From contig NW_026947509.1 in NCBI RefSeq assembly GCF_034190915.1, positions 35,348,767 through 35,412,766 on the forward strand: a DNA stretch of 64,000 nt, read 5' to 3'. The stretch is from Cavia porcellus (taxonomy: Eukaryota > Chordata > Mammalia > Rodentia > Caviidae). Shown piece by piece: positions 33,322-44,760 of the stretch (the first letter of the stretch is position 1; each line of letters begins with the position of its first letter). The notes beneath the pieces are model-generated. The model was not told where the DNA came from, searched no databases, and saw only the letters and a list, made by a program, of their open reading frames with translations. The position numbers and the translations under genes were made by a program.

Positions 33322-33421
33322 TTTGTTTTTTTTTTTTTTTTTTTAATCTTTGTTTTTTTAACTGCAGGACTGTGTGCTTGCAAGGCAGGCACTTATGTCA
33401 CTGAGCTAAATCCCCAGCCCC
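33322..33421 (-). mobile_element. ID SINE
   Basis: T-rich tail, then GTGTGCTTGCAAGGCAGGCA...GAGCTAAATCCCCAGCCC. Part of the box B region is missing. Confidence 0.85.
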
Positions 33422-33846
33422 TGTTGTGTTTTGTTTTTGAGATGAGCTATGTAGCCCAAACTGGTCCCAAATTAGAGGCAGTGCTCCTGCCTCAGCCTCC
33501 CAAGTGCTGGGATTACTGTCATGAATGACACCCAGCAGGGAAAACCATTTCTGAATTTCAATCTTGTGTTTTGTTTACAAAATCTAGGGAGCTTTTTTAC
33601 TTCCTTTCAGGTGGATGAGCAGGGATCTTTGAGCAAATGTGGTACCAGTTGCTTTTATTTTTCCCTGTTTTTAATTTGATGAATTCAGATTGTTAGCCTG
33701 CTTGTTTTTATCAAGTTGTTTCTTGCTTTTGCCAACCTGAATAATACTTTTCCCTCATTGAAATCAAACAAGTGCATACCATACACAGAATAACCTAGTA
33801 GCCACGGAATTTAAAGGCTAACTTCATGGCCTCAGTTCACTTTCTT

Positions 33847-34456
33847 CTTTTTTTTTTTTTTTTGGGACATTTTGTTTTATTGTGGAGAAAAAAATCAAGA
33901 TTAATCTTAAGTGGCAATAGTGCCTGCCTGCCTGGCAAACAGGAGGTCCTGAGTACAATCCCCGGTTACAAACAAAACAAAACAAAACAAAAAAAACCAC
34001 TCACTGAGGGATGCTGCCCCCAACACACCACAGTATGAAGTCCTGGGCCTAAAGAACGCCCCTCCCCCCATGGGTACCCAAGGAGGAAAAGAGGGTTAAG
34101 CAGGACACCCCAGCTACAGGGTGGGGTCTGTGCCAGTCACCCACTACCTCCTCCACGGGCTCCATGTACCAGGAAACAAGCTGGGGGGAATGGCTGGCCC
34201 AACTGTGAGGGCCCCCCCAGGGGGCCAGCGTGACACAAAAGGACCAATGCCAGGCCAGGGTGGAACCAGAGGTGGTGGAGTCTCATCCCATGTCAGGTGG
34301 TCGCCTTCCCCACACAGCATTCTTTTTTTTTTTATCGGTACCAGGGCACTTTCTTCTTCTTCTTCTTCTTTTTTTTTTTATCGGTACCAGGGATCGAACT
34401 CACGACCGCAAGCTTGCAAGGCAGGCGCTTATGCCGCTGAGCTAAATCCCCAGCCC
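33847..34456 (-). mobile_element. Compound retrocopy starting with an ID SINE, 17-bp TSD
   Basis: CCTCAGTTCACTTTCTT occurs at 33830-33846 and 34457-34473 and brackets 610 bp. Read on the minus strand, the insert has: a full ID element (34456 to about 34350, A-rich tail with GAA repeats); a second ID 3' tail fragment (about 34349-34320); about 320 bp of GC-richer sequence I do not recognise; an ID-like piece in the opposite orientation (about 33995-33915); AATAAA (33881-33876); and a 16-nt poly(A) (33863-33848). A single TSD around all of it implies insertion as one unit from a polyadenylated transcript. Confidence 0.7.
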
Positions 34457-34687
34457 CCTCAGTTCACTTTCTTAAACTTGGATTCTCTGACTTTGTCTCT
34501 TGTGTTTCTGGCTGCCTGCGTAACTTTGATTTCTGGATTAAAGTGGTGTATTGTTGACATGTGTTGCTTTTGTTTCCCTTCATAAACTTCCTGAGAGAGG
34601 AGATTATCTCCTATTATTGTGGGATGGGTAAAGGCACTCATAGACCTGACTGAACAATAATCCCTGTTGTTTTTGTGGGTGTTTTTT

Positions 34688-34795
34688 GAGATATAGTCTC
34701 ATTCTAGCCCAGGCTGGTTTAAAACTCATGACAATCTTTCTGCCTCAGCCTCCTGTTGGCTGGGATTATAGGCACGTACCACCATGCCTCATCTT
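34688..34795 (-). mobile_element. B1 SINE
   Basis: GAGATATAGTCTCATTCTAG...GGCACGTACCACCATGCC. Confidence 0.8.
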
Positions 34796-35887
34796 GTCAC
34801 ACGCACAGCTAGTCTTTGGGTTGGAAGGACCCTTAACTTTCATGAAATTCTTCAGAATGCTTTGTGGTTCAGGTGAGTGATTATGGTCTGTCTTCCTCAG
34901 CCAGTGTACCTTTAGAGTGCCTGAGTAGATGTAAATGGTCGCCTCCATGATTTAGGAGTCAGCTAGGAAATCATTCTGTGCCCATTTTCTGTAACCAAGC
35001 TAGAGCTAACAGGGAGTATAGGCCAGAAAAGTGGAAGAAGAATCTGTCGAAAATTGTACAAGAAATAGTTTGTAAATGGTTGTATAATCTTAGGGGTTGT
35101 GGCTTTCAGTGTGTAATGTGAGTTTTACATTTGTGTCCTAGCAGTTGTTCCCTCGTGCTTTGCCTGTGTGCTGTGTGTGCCCAGTAGTGCATGTGTTAGA
35201 GCTAGGTTAAGTACAGTGCTGTGCTGGACCAGTCTCTGGCTTTTTATGTAGTACTTAGCTAATGTCTTGTATTTTAAAAAAGTATAGTGTGTTAATTAAA
35301 TCTAATATAGATAGTTTTAGGTTATTAGGAAAGAAGACTTTTCTGGACTAAGTAAGTCTGTTAATAATTTTTCTCTGAGACCTCTAGATTTTGTGTTTCT
35401 TTTAACTGAGTTAAGTAGAAGAATAAATTTGTCCATTCTGGTTTCTCTTCTTTTGTCTTGACTACAGAAAGTGTTGGTAATAAGTTTGATGATCATACTT
35501 GATTTAAAGAGTGTTCTAGTAGGCAGTGGGGTCAGGCTGCTGGCTGGTCTTTATGTTCTCAGCAGTGAACAGCCCTGCCCAAGTAAGGATGGAAGGGAAT
35601 AGACTTGGGATCCAATCCCCTTTCTGTTATCTGGGGCAGATAGTTAACTTCTGTGCTTTCCATATACCTAATCCGAAAAATGTGGTTAATATCACCAGAC
35701 TTCAGAGTTGTCATTTATGTACTAAATGTCATGTTTTAGGAGATTAGGCTACACAGACAAATTGGAACACAGGTTCTTCTTCCACTCCTGGTAGCCGTAG
35801 TATACTGAAAGCACACCTCTCTGCTTCATACAAACACCTGCTTGGAAACTTCATATACAGTAGTATTTTTTAGTTAATTATGAATTC

Positions 35888-35986
35888 TTTTTTTTTTTTT
35901 TTTTTTTTTTTTGGTACCAGGCATCGAACTCATGACTTTGCATTTGCCAAGCAGGCATTTACACAGCTGAGCTAAACCCATGGCCC
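35888..35986 (-). mobile_element. ID SINE, TSD TAATTATGAATTCTTT
   Basis: Reverse ID with poly(T) and GGTACCAGGCATCGAACTCA. Perfect 16-bp TSD. Confidence 0.95.
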
Positions 35987-36399
35987 TAATTATGAATTCT
36001 TTGAAGTTAGTATTCCCCCTTTTAGCCCTCATGTCTCTCATAACTGACCTATAATAATGATTTTTAAAAATGAAAGAAATAGTCCTTGTGAGAAAAAGAT
36101 ACCGTGTAGTGTTTTTCAGTGTCATATTTTGTTTTTATACACATTCTGCATCATTATTGGTGCTAAACGATTTAAGATTTTTAAAAATCATTTGCTATGT
36201 ACCGTATTTTAGCAACTGTTAAAGTTTCTTTAAATCATATATTAAAAACATCAGGGAAGCCATTTCATGTTACAGTGATACTTCGATACTTTGGTTGATT
36301 TTCTGGGGCTAAACAACAAAGTTTGAAAAAAAATTGCTAGGTGCTCAGAACTTCATTCAGTAGATAGTTGAACTGAAACTGACTTGGAAAAACCTGTAC

Positions 36400-36492
36400 A
36401 GGCTGGTCGTGGTGTACCCCCTGTAATCCCAGCACTAGGGAGGCTGAGGCAGGAGGATCTCTGTGAAATCCTGGCACAAAAAAAAAAAATCA
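36400..36492 (+). mobile_element. B1 SINE, 3'-truncated
   Basis: GGCTGGTCGTGGTGTACCCC...GGCAGGAGGATCTCTGTG followed by an A run. Confidence 0.8.
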
Positions 36493-38127
36493 CACCATTA
36501 TACAAAGTCAAGAGTGAGTCACATGCCATGTCTTGCCATAGACACGAAGGGGTGCTGTTTTAGCCTACCTAGGCACTGCTCTTGACAACGTAGTGTTTGT
36601 GCCTAAAGTACTTGGAACCTTGGCTCCGAAGGAAGTTGATGATAACAGCAGTAGAGCCAAGAGGAAAACAGAACCATGATAGGGTTAAAGGAACAGTGAA
36701 ATTTGTTGAAGTCCTGGAAGAATAAATTTTTAGGTGTGATTTTTTAGTTACTTGGTTTTATGGGAAAAATATGTTTAGTTCTTGGTGTTCAAACAACTAA
36801 TTTGAAATGAATTTATTTCAGGAACCGAAGTAGCGCTCCATTCTGGCCATTATTCGCATGTGGTAGTAGATCTGTTTGTTGAGATCAGGTCTCACTGTGT
36901 TGCTCCATCCTACCTGTTCAGGTTGCTGCTTCTGCCTCAGCTGCTTGGTACCTGTGCTGCCAAACTGAGTTTAATGGCCAGTCTGTGAAAATTGATCATG
37001 TTTTGGTTCAAGGCTAGATGATTAAGAGTGCTCGTCCATTTTATGATCATATGCATCATTTTAGTTTTTTCTGTTTGCTTCCTTTTTTAAGACTATATTT
37101 CTTTATAGAAATACAGTGTCATTACCAATGTGTGGATTTTGAAAGCTATTTACAAGCTGAAGTGTTTGTCAGCAGGCCTCCAAGACTTGAAGTTAAAGCT
37201 TTTCAGTGTGTTTTTTTTTTTTTTATTCAGTGTGTGTTTTAATCAATTTGTTGACTGTTACAAGCAGTGATTTTTCCCCTGACTTCAAAACGCCCTTCAC
37301 TCACCTGTGGGAAGCATTCTGAACAGATAGATGTACCTGTGTTGACTCCTTAAGGTCAAATGAACTCAGCTTGAAGTCCTTGTGCTGATAAACACATTGT
37401 GTGTGATGCCCTGGAAACCCAAAGTGGGTATTTGTGGCAAGCCCATCTGAGATTCACCATCGAGTTGTAGTTGAAGCAGCCTTGTATCCTCAGAAAGCCG
37501 GTTCAGGGAGATTACTTAGAGGGCCTCCCTCTTTTCTTTTTTCTCCCTTTCAAAAATTCAAGTGCTTGTAGATGTCTTATAAATAGTAAATGTGTATGAA
37601 AGTATATGAAAGCAGCACTAATTTCTGTGGGCCCATTGTTTTTGTAATTCTTTTCCCTACACCTGGCAACAGTTGGAAGAACTGTTCCTCTCTCTGTATA
37701 CCCAGGAACTTCTCAGAATTAAATTGTTCTTGGCATGGTACTAGTCATTGAGCCCAGGGCTTTTGGATTGAGCTACAACCCTCAGTACTTTTTTAAAATT
37801 TTGAGACAGGGTCATACAGAGTCTGCAAATTACCCAGGCAAGGTGCAAACTTAAAATCCACTTGTCTCAGCCTGCCAAAGTGCTAACTTAAATACTCAGC
37901 CTCTTAGAGGTAGAGTTCTAATTCTTTTATCCTTGCAATGCCTACTTGTAGTGTAATCATTTGTGGTGTCAGTGACAGTTTATCATTTGACAAAGTTACA
38001 TTGCAGAACAATATTAGAATTATATGCCACATTTACTCTTAATTCTTGTTTTTATCTTTCATGGATTGGTAGCTAGGTATAGGGTACAGCTTTATCAGAT
38101 ATAGGTTCACGAAGATCAGCTACTTTT

Positions 38128-39483
38128 TTTTTTTTAATTTTATTTAAGGAGAAAAAAGAAAAACAGGAAAGTGTACAAGTTACACAGAATTTCAGAAAAA
38201 AAACAGTAGGAAATCACTGGTTAACAGCTTACATATCGTCGTCTTAGAAATAGTTGTTCAAGTTACAAAATTAAAGCATATATAGTGGACATTCAAACAG
38301 TGAGACTGCAAACAGTTCTGTTCAGTGATCCAATAAAACTCAGTAATATGGTTACCTATCTTATACACTTAAATATACATGCAGTTAAGTCCTTTAGAGC
38401 ACTTTTCTTTTCCTCTCTTTTGTACAATGACAATTACACATTTTGGGTTTTATTACTCCCACTGTTCTTATTACTTTTTTTTGAAGAGGGTAAAACCAAA
38501 TGTGACATAACAGGACAGAGTCAGTCAAATCAAAAGGATGGACATAATACATAATATAAAAACAAAATACAAGGTGATCAACAATAGTTACCATAATGCC
38601 TCTTGCTATCTTAAAAAAAATTGCCTGTATCATCAGTTATAGTAAGATTGAACAAAACAGTAAAGAACAAAACCAATAAAACCAAAACATTGGAGACATT
38701 AGAGGACTTCAAATATGAAGATAATAGTCAACCAGAATGGGCGTCATAATGAATCTTAACTGTCTTCATAGTTGTTGCCTGTACTTTCAAACTTGGTACT
38801 ATCAAGCAAAACAGAATAGAGGAAAATCAGTCAAAACAAGATGGTGAGAGCACTACAGGGTTTCAAATCAAGTTAATAGGAAATCAAATGGGTTACTATA
38901 ATATACCCTGCTATTTTTATTTATTTTCCCTTAATTAAAAGGATAAAAGTGAAAAAGTAAATAGTAAAAAGAGATTGAGATAAAAGAGGACATAACAACA
39001 AAATAGCACAGGTCAAAACATAACCATTTAAGCAAAATAGTGTTTCACCACAAGATAATCTCAACATAAAAGTAGTTACCATAGTGTCTCTTTCCTTGAA
39101 ATCTTTGAGTATAACTTTGTATACTGTAGCATCAAACATATCAAGACAATGTAAAACCGTTCAAGAGAATGACAGTATTACAGGGTATTTAGAATCAACT
39201 AACAGAAAATGAACAATAGTTTCTGTATAATCTCCTTGTCTATAAAAGTTTTTGTTTCTATTATCACATATAATAAAATCCAATAAGATATAACATGTTA
39301 AGACCGATGGAGACAGAAGAACCAAAAGCTTGATGGGACAAAACAAGATGATACTAAATCAGCACTACCTATTGTGATGTCTTGTTTTCTCCAAAATGGC
39401 TGTTCCTACCATCTAACCTTCCCTGCCCCATTTTTCTGTCATTAGTTGTCAGTTTGTCGTCTTCATTTTGCTTTTTGCTCCAT
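38128..39483 (-). repeat. HAL1 3' region with diverged tandem modules
   Basis: On the plus strand a recurring block resembles AACAATAGTTACCATAATGC near 38575, GGTTACTATAATATACCCTG near 38890, AGTAGTTACCATAGTGTCTC near 39070, ACAATAGTTTCTGTATAATC near 39210 and CACTACCTATTGTGATGTCT near 39363. Each is preceded by an A-rich block with CAAAACAAG- or TCAAAAC-like words. The period is roughly 150-190 bp. Copies are diverged, so the module borders are approximate. Confidence 0.55.
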
Positions 39484-40682
39484 TCATTGTGGCCTCTCTG
39501 CCACTGTTTCTGGAATCTTGGTATTTTCCTTTTTTAGAATATCCTGCAGTATTCTCTGTAGAGTTGAATTGGTGGTTGCAAATTCCCCTAGTTCCTCTTT
39601 ATCCTGGAAGCACCTTGTTTTTCCGTCAATTTCTAGGGACAGTTGTGCAGGATATATCAGTCTTGGCTGGAGGTTATTATCTTTCAAAGCTTAAATTATT
39701 TCCCCCCACGCTCTTTGTGATTTGATGGTTTGTGCCGAGAAGTCTGCGGTAATTCTGATGGGTGTTCCCTTGTAAGTGATCTGTTTCTTGTCTCTGACGG
39801 CTTTTAATATTCTGTTCTTATATTGGATTTCTGGAATTTTGATTATTATATGCCTGGGTATAGCTCTGTTTGGGTTGTAGGTGGCTGGGGACCTGTATGC
39901 CTTGTACATCTGAGTATCTTTACCTTTTGCTAAATTAGGGAAATTCTCTTGGATTATTTCTGTGAATAGCTTTTGTAGTCCATTTGTTTGTGTCCCTACT
40001 TCTTCTTTTATGTTCTTAATTCTTAAGTTATGGATCGATCCTCTTATCATCTTGTAGCCTTTGTATTATTGCTGTTTGTTTTGTTTTCTTTTTTTTTAAT
40101 TTTTTTTGTCTTTTTCCTTTTTATTGGTACTGGGGATCAAACTCATGACTACCTGCTTGCAAGGCAGGCGCCCATGCTGCCGAGCTAAATTCCCAGCTCC
40201 TGTTTCTTGTTATTTTTTAACAAGTTTTTCGTTTCATGCTCCCACTTTACAAATCTGTCCTCCAATTCAGATAATCTGTCCTTAGTTTCTTTCAACTGTT
40301 ATGCCAGCTTTCAGTAGAGTTTTTAGTTTCCTAGTAATCTCTTTGAACCTGCTTCACGTATTCTATGTTTTCTCCGTCAAACAATTCTTCCCTTTTTTTC
40401 TGTTCTTCCATTCCACCATCTGTTTTTTCTTGGGGCAGTGCTTAGCATTTCTCTAACTATTCTACTTATTTTTTGCTTTATTTCATTAAATACTTCATTT
40501 TTGAACTCATCTATGAGGCTCTGGAGATAACGCTTTATGTCTATTGGTGCCGTGTCTGATATTGCATGTTTTCTGTCTTCATTCTCCTTTGCATTTACCT
40601 TTCCTGGATCAGTGTTCTCAGGATTGGGGACTGAGGAGCCTTTCTTATTGCTCCCTCTTCCCATACTTTTTGTTCCTTCCAT
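39484..40682 (-). pseudogene. L1 ORF1 (RNA-binding chaperone) of the HAL1 element, broken
   Basis: The likely start is an ATG at 40682 (MEGTKSMGRGSNKKG...). The first open block, 40377-40682, is the basic N-terminus and the start of the coiled coil. Readable coiled-coil sequence (ETKDRLSELEDRF) continues near 40260 after a stop and frame change. The RRM and C-terminal domain follow at 40050-39691, with PRHIIIKIPEI and the signature KQITYKGTPIRITADFS. The end of the C-terminal domain (NLQPRLIYPA...) is in another frame down to the stop at 39484. Removing the ID insertion leaves about 1.09 kb, near the usual ORF1 length. Stops, a frameshift and the ID insertion make it non-functional here. Confidence 0.85.
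40093..40200 (-). mobile_element. ID SINE inside the HAL1 ORF1
   Basis: The reverse complement of the ID body, ending AGCTAAATTCCCAGCTCC, has a T-rich tail with GTCTTTTTCCTTTTTATTGG. It splits the HAL1 ORF1 between coiled coil and RRM, so it is younger than the HAL1 insertion. Confidence 0.9.
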
Positions 40683-41667
40683 GCAAGCGTATATAGGAGG
40701 CCCGGTTTTTTCTTCTCTTTTGTCTGTTACAGTTTGAATTCCTGCCCACTGCAGTGTACTAGGGAGACAGAGACCTGGGCAGCCTCTGCTGGGCCCGCCC
40801 CTCCAGGTCAACCTACTGAAGGCTTCACTGCTAGGGTGCACCGCCAGGCGCTTGGACCTGGTTTGGGCTAGCCTACTGGATCTTAGTCCGTGGCTTCAGA
40901 AGGCCAAGCCCTCCCCACCAATCCAGCTTCAGAGGTGAATATGCTACTAAAGTCACTGCAGCGTCCTGTTCAGGCTAGTCTGCCTGGTCCCAGAATGTCT
41001 TCTGTTGGAGCCTCCTAGTCTATGATAGGGTTCCCATTCCCCTCACTCACCGCAGGTATCAAAGCTCCCTGCCAGTCCCACTTTCAACTCGGTTTGGTTC
41101 ACTGATTCCCGCTCTCAGAGCTTTTGCGCCGCTCTCTTTCCCTGCTCTGCTGATTGGGACGCAGTGGTGACGGCAGGAAATTCAAATCGTGGCTTCCAGA
41201 AGCATGGGTTCCAGCCTCTGCGCTGAGATTTTATCTGTTCCTGTTACAGCATCAGGATTACATTTCCAGTTGGTTTCTCTCAGCTTAGTTCGTTCCTGGG
41301 TCGGCAGGGTATATCTCTCCCTGCTTAGGACTCCTCACACCACACCATTCCTGGATTCTAAGCTGGCTAACTCAGAGAGCCTCGGTGGCTGCTGTTATCT
41401 GTCCGCTATGTTCTCCCAGAAGTCTGAGATCAGCTACTTTTAAGGAGTTGTACAGACACTAGAATATATTATAACTTGGTTATCCAAATTTAGCATTTGG
41501 GTTTGTGTTAGTGGTTTTTATTTATTTTTGACAGTGGTGGGCATCAAACCTAGGCCTTGTTCATGTAAGGGCAACACTTTACCATTAAGCTATACCCTAG
41601 CCAAAAGATTGTGTCTACGTTTTAAATGTAAATTAATGTCACCCAGTTTTAATCAAATTAACTTTTT

Positions 41668-41745
41668 TTGGGAGGGGACTGGGAATTGAACTCAGGCCCT
41701 TGCACTTGCTAGGTAGGCACTGTGCCTCTGAGGTATATACCCAGC
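41668..41745 (-). mobile_element. ID SINE (older)
   Basis: GGGGACTGGGAATTGAACTC...GTATATACCCAGCCCC, next to a B1 at 41750-41870. Confidence 0.75.
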
Positions 41746-41754
41746 CCCTTTTTG

Positions 41755-42212
41755 TTTTTTTTTGAGACAGGGTCTCGCTGTGTAGGCCTGGCTGGCCTTG
41801 AACTCTGCTCATCCTCCTACCTGGCCGCCTGAGTGCTGGGGTTCCAGGTTTTTGCCACCATTCCCGGCCTGTCATTTTAATAAAATATTTACTGTTCAGC
41901 ATTCTAGCCAGTGTCACAGTAGACTGTTCGCTTTAACCTTTTTTCTCCCTTTAACCTTTTTTCTCTTTTGTGTATCAGACTCAGTGCAAAGCATGTCTTC
42001 TCCTACTGAAATTTACCCTCAGCTCACACTTTTATTCTTCTCTCTCTCTTTTTTTTTTGTGTGTGTCTTTTTGAGACAGGGTCTCACTATGTGGTAGAGG
42101 CTGGCCTTGAACACAGTTTATACCAGCCTAGACTGGCTTGGAACTCATAGGGATCCTTCTGCCTTGGTCTCCCAAGAGTTGGGACTATATGGGCGTGTGC
42201 TACCATGCCCAG
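41755..42212 (-). mobile_element. Two B1 SINEs, minus
   Basis: 41758-41870 and 42065-42212, both starting GAGACAGGGTCTC. Confidence 0.85.
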
Positions 42213-42354
42213 TACCCTTTTACTTTTAAGAAAGTATGTATAAAAGAATTTTAAAAATGAGAAGAGATTAGATTGTGGCTAACAGAAAAATAAGATAAAA
42301 AGCATTTAGCCCTCTTTAGTACCTTTGAGGTCTAGAGTATTCCTGTAACCTTTC

Positions 42355-42560
42355 TTTTTTTTTAAATTAAGTTTTTTGGTGCATTTTAGGTATATGTAAT
42401 GATCACATTCATTATAGGGAATTTGTACCTGCACATGATGTAACTTGATCCCCCGTTTCCTTTCCCTGTCTTATTTATAAAAAAACTTTGTTTCCACTTT
42501 TTCCTTTTCTCATTTTTTTCCTTTTCCCTTTTTATAGACTTTCTTGATTGCATTTGAATT
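42355..42560 (-). mobile_element. L1 3' UTR fragment (antisense)
   Basis: TTATAGGGAATTTGTACCTG...AAAACTTTGTTT and the following pyrimidine tract parallel the segment at 15850-15960 of the larger L1 copy. Confidence 0.55.
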
Positions 42561-43889
42561 AATATTGTGCCTGGTGTGGCAGTAGCAAAGATGCCAGCTG
42601 TTAGTGTGGTTTTATGACTCGAAATTGTACCTATTTGTGGAGTTGGGGTCGTAGAGTTTAACATTTGTGAGATACTGTAGACTTTAGAGTAGAAATATTC
42701 ATTGTCTATATTTTACTGCTACAATAGGTAGTAACTCTTTTTTCTGCAGAACAGACTTCCAGCTTCATCAGTCTTTCCTCCAAGAAGTACTTATTTCCAT
42801 TTCTTCTACCCATCTATCAAAAGCAGTTTAGTCTGGAGGGAATTCCACCTGGTGCCTTTCCCCTCCATCCCAGATCCAAATGTGTTTGTACTTTTCCTCA
42901 GTAGCAGCAAGCTTTATTTTGGGAAGATTTAGTAGTATTAACTTTGTGTTCAGACCTGTTTGCTAATTATTTGTCAGTTGACATTAGAAACACATTTGGG
43001 CTTCAGAATACCTTTTAGGATATCAGAGTCTTAATTATAGAGCTCATCTTTTTTTTACTCCTCTCGATGCTTTTTGAAGAATTTTGCCTCCCAGTTGCTG
43101 CTGCTATGAGGTAAGACTTGGGGAATTTTAGCCTTTAGTATACAGTGTAAGATAATCTATCCTGCTGCTTCTGACCATCTAGTATCACCTTTCAGCTGCG
43201 TGAATGTTAGGCCATGCCATTTTTTTTTTCCAGTCATCCTCTCCTTACACAAACCAAAGACTGAATGTAGAGATAATAGGGTATCCTTTGGTGTCATCTT
43301 TGTGATACCTGTTTCGATATTAACATACTTAATTCTTTGGGGTGGTGAGCAAGGGTTGCTGGGGATTGAATTTAGGGCCTTTGCTCATGACAGACAAGTA
43401 CAGTACCACTGGGCCACGTCCTGAGTCCTGAGTCCTTTCTTTGTTCCTTGCTTCAGCCTCCATAGTAGCTGGGGTTTAAGATGTGCATCACTGTGCCACT
43501 CTTCCGTATACTTCTTGAACCAGCCCAGGGATCAGTAAATTTACATTTGCTGGAGTAGTGGAATATTGTTTTCTGTAGGATGGATTTAATACTGAAAAAG
43601 AAAATTAAGATGCAATTGCATGACTAACTGTTGAGAGTTTATTATGTTCTGAGAAACTTACAACTTTTTCACAATGCCTGCTGAGTTTACTTAAATTGTT
43701 AATGTGATAGTAAATGATTTGATAAGTTTTTCATATTTTTAAAGAAAGTTGTAAAATTAGAAATTGCTTAAACTAATTGTTTAAGCAAACAAAATTGAGG
43801 ACTTTAGTAAAATTACAGTTTTAACAGGTGTGGAATTATTTTCATTTAAAGGCAAGTAGCACAGAAATTGACTTGCATTTACCAACTGC

Positions 43890-43982
43890 TGCATTTGTTT
43901 GTGTGTGGTGTTGGGATTGAACCTATGGTCTTGTGCATGGTAGGCAGGTGCTCTTGCCACTGAGCTGTCTCCCCGGAGCTGC
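43890..43982 (-). mobile_element. ID SINE (older)
   Basis: GGTGTTGGGATTGAACCTAT...GCCACTGAGCTGTCTCCCCG. Diverged. Confidence 0.7.
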
Positions 43983-44191
43983 ATCCCCAGTTCTGCACCT
44001 TAAATTACATTTACCAATACTCCAAAACTTAAGAGAAACAATCATTTTAAGATATGACTGCAGTCAGTGATGTATCCTAGTAAATGAGGTAGAATTAATG
44101 TATGTGATGATCACATGATCCCTGTTATTTAGTTGTACTTGGGGCTGAACCCAGTGTTTTTGCACAGACCAAATTCCCTAGTGCTTTTTTC

Positions 44192-44265
44192 CCTTTTTTT
44201 TTTTTTTTTTGGTACTAGAGTCTGAACTCTCGAACTTGCAAAGCAGGCTCTAAACTGCTGGCCCA
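44192..44265 (-). mobile_element. ID SINE (degraded)
   Basis: T run then GGTACTAGAGTCTGAACTCT...AACTGCTGGCCC. Confidence 0.65.
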
Positions 44266-44678
44266 TAGTGCTTTTTTCCTGAAGGTTGAGATAAGGTCTT
44301 GCTAGCCAAGACTCAGATTCGCAGGCCAGACTCAGATTTGTGTGCTGGGGTCACAGTCATGTGCCACCATACCTGGCAAATGGAACAAACTTTAATCATG
44401 AAAAACTTACTTTCTTTTGGTACTGGAGACTGAACCTCTAATCCCCTTACATTTTTAAATTTGAGACAGTTTCTTGCTGTGTTGCTAAATTACCTAGGCT
44501 GCGCTTGGCTACCTCATCCTCCTGCCTCAGCCTCCCAGAGCTATAAAGACTTAAACCAGTCAGGCTTATTGGTTAATGACTGTTATCTCAGCTGCTCAGG
44601 AGGCAGAGGTAGAAGGTTCATAAGTTCCAGGTCACCCTGGGCAACTTGACCAAGATTCTGTCTCAAAATAAAAAAAAG

Positions 44679-44760
44679 GCCTAGAGATGTAACTCAGTGG
44701 CAGAGCACTTGCCTACCATGTGGAGGCCCTGGTTGCAGACCCTAGTCCTAGAAAAACAAG
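44679..44760 (+). mobile_element. ID SINE, classic subtype, after a B1
   Basis: GGCCTAGAGATGTAACTCAG...GAGCACTTGCCTACCATG. A partial B1 (44588-44678) abuts upstream. Confidence 0.75.

Larger units (their letters stand above)
34800..38110. other. Unique intronic stretch with few SINEs
   Basis: Apart from an ID (35888) and a B1 (36400), this is the least repeat-rich 3 kb in the left half of TRIP12 intron 1. No exon recognised. Confidence 0.45.
38128..41426 (-). mobile_element. HAL1-type half-L1 retrotransposon, apparently full length
   Basis: A 15-bp duplication AGATCAGCTACTTTT flanks the insert (38113-38127 and 41427-41441). On the minus strand the element begins CAGACTTCTGGGAGAACATA, then a CpG-bearing 5' UTR with L1 character, a decayed L1 ORF1 (about 40682 to 39484), 1.35 kb of AT-rich 3' sequence, and an A-rich end. 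No ORF2 (endonuclease or reverse transcriptase) is present, and ORF1 leads straight into the tail. That is the definition of HAL1 elements, which would depend on L1 ORF2p for mobility. It carries a younger ID insertion at about 40093-40200. The long clear TSD and complete termini argue for one retrotransposition event rather than an internally deleted L1 fragment. Confidence 0.85.

Noticed and set aside
36820..36900. Possible TRIP12 leader exon after TTTATTTCAG
   Set aside because: Acceptor-like sequence only. No recognised exon sequence or convincing partner donor.
39691..40841. Intact protein gene in the ORF1 frames
   Set aside because: It is retrotransposon ORF1, interrupted by stops, a frame change and an ID insertion.
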